From Luminiphilus sp051201685 (lineage in GTDB: Bacteria; Pseudomonadota; Gammaproteobacteria; Pseudomonadales; Halieaceae): DNA of 64,000 nt. Below the pieces are notes generated by a model. The model ran no database searches and was not told the DNA's origin. It saw only the letters and a list, made by a program, of their open reading frames with translations. This document shows, piece after piece, positions 63,649 through 64,000 of the stretch. Made by a program: the position numbers and the translations under genes. Location: NCBI RefSeq assembly GCF_051201685.1, contig NZ_CP179213.1:1922001-1986000 (forward strand), in the 5' to 3' direction. The number at the start of each line of letters is the position of its first letter. Within the stretch, counting starts at the first letter, position 1.

Positions 63649-64000
63649 ATGTCAGACACAGTCATTGAAATGAAAACCACTTTTGGCGTCATCACTCTAG
63701 AACTTGATGCCGAGAAAGCGCCAAAAACGGTTGAAAACTTTGTTCGCTATGCGACCGAAGGGTTCTACGATGGCACAATTTTCCACCGGGTGATTGATAA
63801 CTTCATGATTCAGGGCGGCGGATTTGATGCCGACATGCAGCAAAAAGAAACTGCGGAACCCGTCGAAAACGAAGCCGACAATGGTCTCAAAAATGATCGT
63901 GGCACCATCGCCATGGCGCGCACAATGGATCCCCATTCAGCCACAGCACAGTTTTTCTTAAACGTAAAAGATAACGACTTCCTGAATCACAGCGGTAAAA
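63649..64000 (+). CDS. ppiB: Peptidyl-prolyl cis-trans isomerase (cyclophilin), truncated by the window edge
   Basis: The first 117 residues of a cytoplasmic cyclophilin. No signal peptide is present; it starts SDTVIEMKTTFGVITLEL. Active-site residues are visible in FHRVIDNFMIQGG and in TAQFFLN, which follows GTIAMARTMDPHSA. The ATG at 63649 has GGAG upstream. Cyclophilins catalyse proline isomerisation in folding. The gene continues beyond 64000. Its neighbours glnS and cysS fit the usual ppiB-cysS-glnS cluster. Confidence 0.95.
   Translation, partial: MSDTVIEMKTTFGVITLELDAEKAPKTVENFVRYATEGFYDGTIFHRVIDNFMIQGGGFDADMQQKETAEPVENEADNGLKNDRGTIAMARTMDPHSATAQFFLNVKDNDFLNHSGK

Noticed and set aside
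1..64000. CRISPR arrays, toxin-antitoxin pairs, restriction or other defence genes, transposases
   Set aside because: No regularly spaced repeats, no terminal inverted repeats and no matching protein motifs were found. The window is housekeeping chromosome with two or three accessory loci.

Overview
The window reads as ordinary chromosome of a free-living, probably marine, gammaproteobacterium. The gene families and their order (uvrC-pgsA-tRNA-Cys; comEC-exbB-exbD-msbA-lpxK-kdsB-murB; lolCDE; nqrA-F-apbE-nqrM; gap/mfd/csiV; lexA...topA; 4.5S RNA-dnaX-ybaB-recR; glnS-cysS/ppiB/folD with tRNAs) resemble, from memory, the Pseudomonas/Cellvibrionales arrangement. A Na+-pumping NQR complex and an indolepyruvate:ferredoxin oxidoreductase-like catabolic module would suit an OM60/NOR5-like or related marine lineage. 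That placement is inference from gene content. No plasmid, phage, insertion sequence or CRISPR signal was seen.

Layout. 1-1200: a truncated secreted protein and an NTF2-like protein. 1294-9698 (minus): tRNA-Cys, pgsA, uvrC, murB, kdsB, lpxK, msbA, exbD and exbB, a tightly overlapped envelope and repair cluster. 9755-12605: comEC, divergent from a DUF2062 gene. 12616-22926 (minus): lolE, lolD, lolC, nqrM, apbE and nqrF to nqrA, i.e. lipoprotein export and the sodium pump with its two maturation factors. 23166-29705: a long-form GAPDH divergent from mfd and csiV. 29702-37377: a MscS channel, lexA with two operators, two small conserved genes, topA, a membrane-anchored protein, a universal stress protein, a glutaredoxin-like protein and an RNA methyltransferase. 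37466-44169 (minus): CoxE-like VWA, MoxR ATPase, a small membrane protein, YcgL, rnd, recR, ybaB, dnaX and 4.5S RNA. 44256-49224: an RND efflux operon with its TetR regulator and a tandem operator. 49370-51740: tRNA-Arg, an orphan secreted beta-helix protein, and about 500 bp of unexplained sequence. 51741-56990: an Lrp-type regulator divergent from a fused IorAB oxidoreductase and a leucine-type dehydrogenase. 57097-64000: a DUF4149 protein, tRNA-His and tRNA-Pro, folD (apparently frameshifted), an MFS transporter, cysS, glnS and the start of ppiB.

The most notable signals are sequence-level. (1) dnaX carries a complete programmed -1 frameshift cassette: an SD-like AGGAG, the slippery heptamer A AAA AAG, a 6-nt spacer, a perfect 8-bp GC hairpin, and an immediate -1 frame stop. 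(2) Two 19-bp dyads spaced exactly 21 bp straddle a good sigma70 promoter ahead of the efflux operon. (3) folD loses its frame in a G6 run. (4) kdsB has no ATG/GTG/TTG at its conserved N terminus and appears to start at CTG. (5) 4.5S RNA hides in what would otherwise look like a dnaX N-terminal extension. (6) lexA has two adjacent SOS boxes. Non-ATG starts and 4-20 nt stop/start overlaps are common, pointing to translational coupling in the minus-strand operons.
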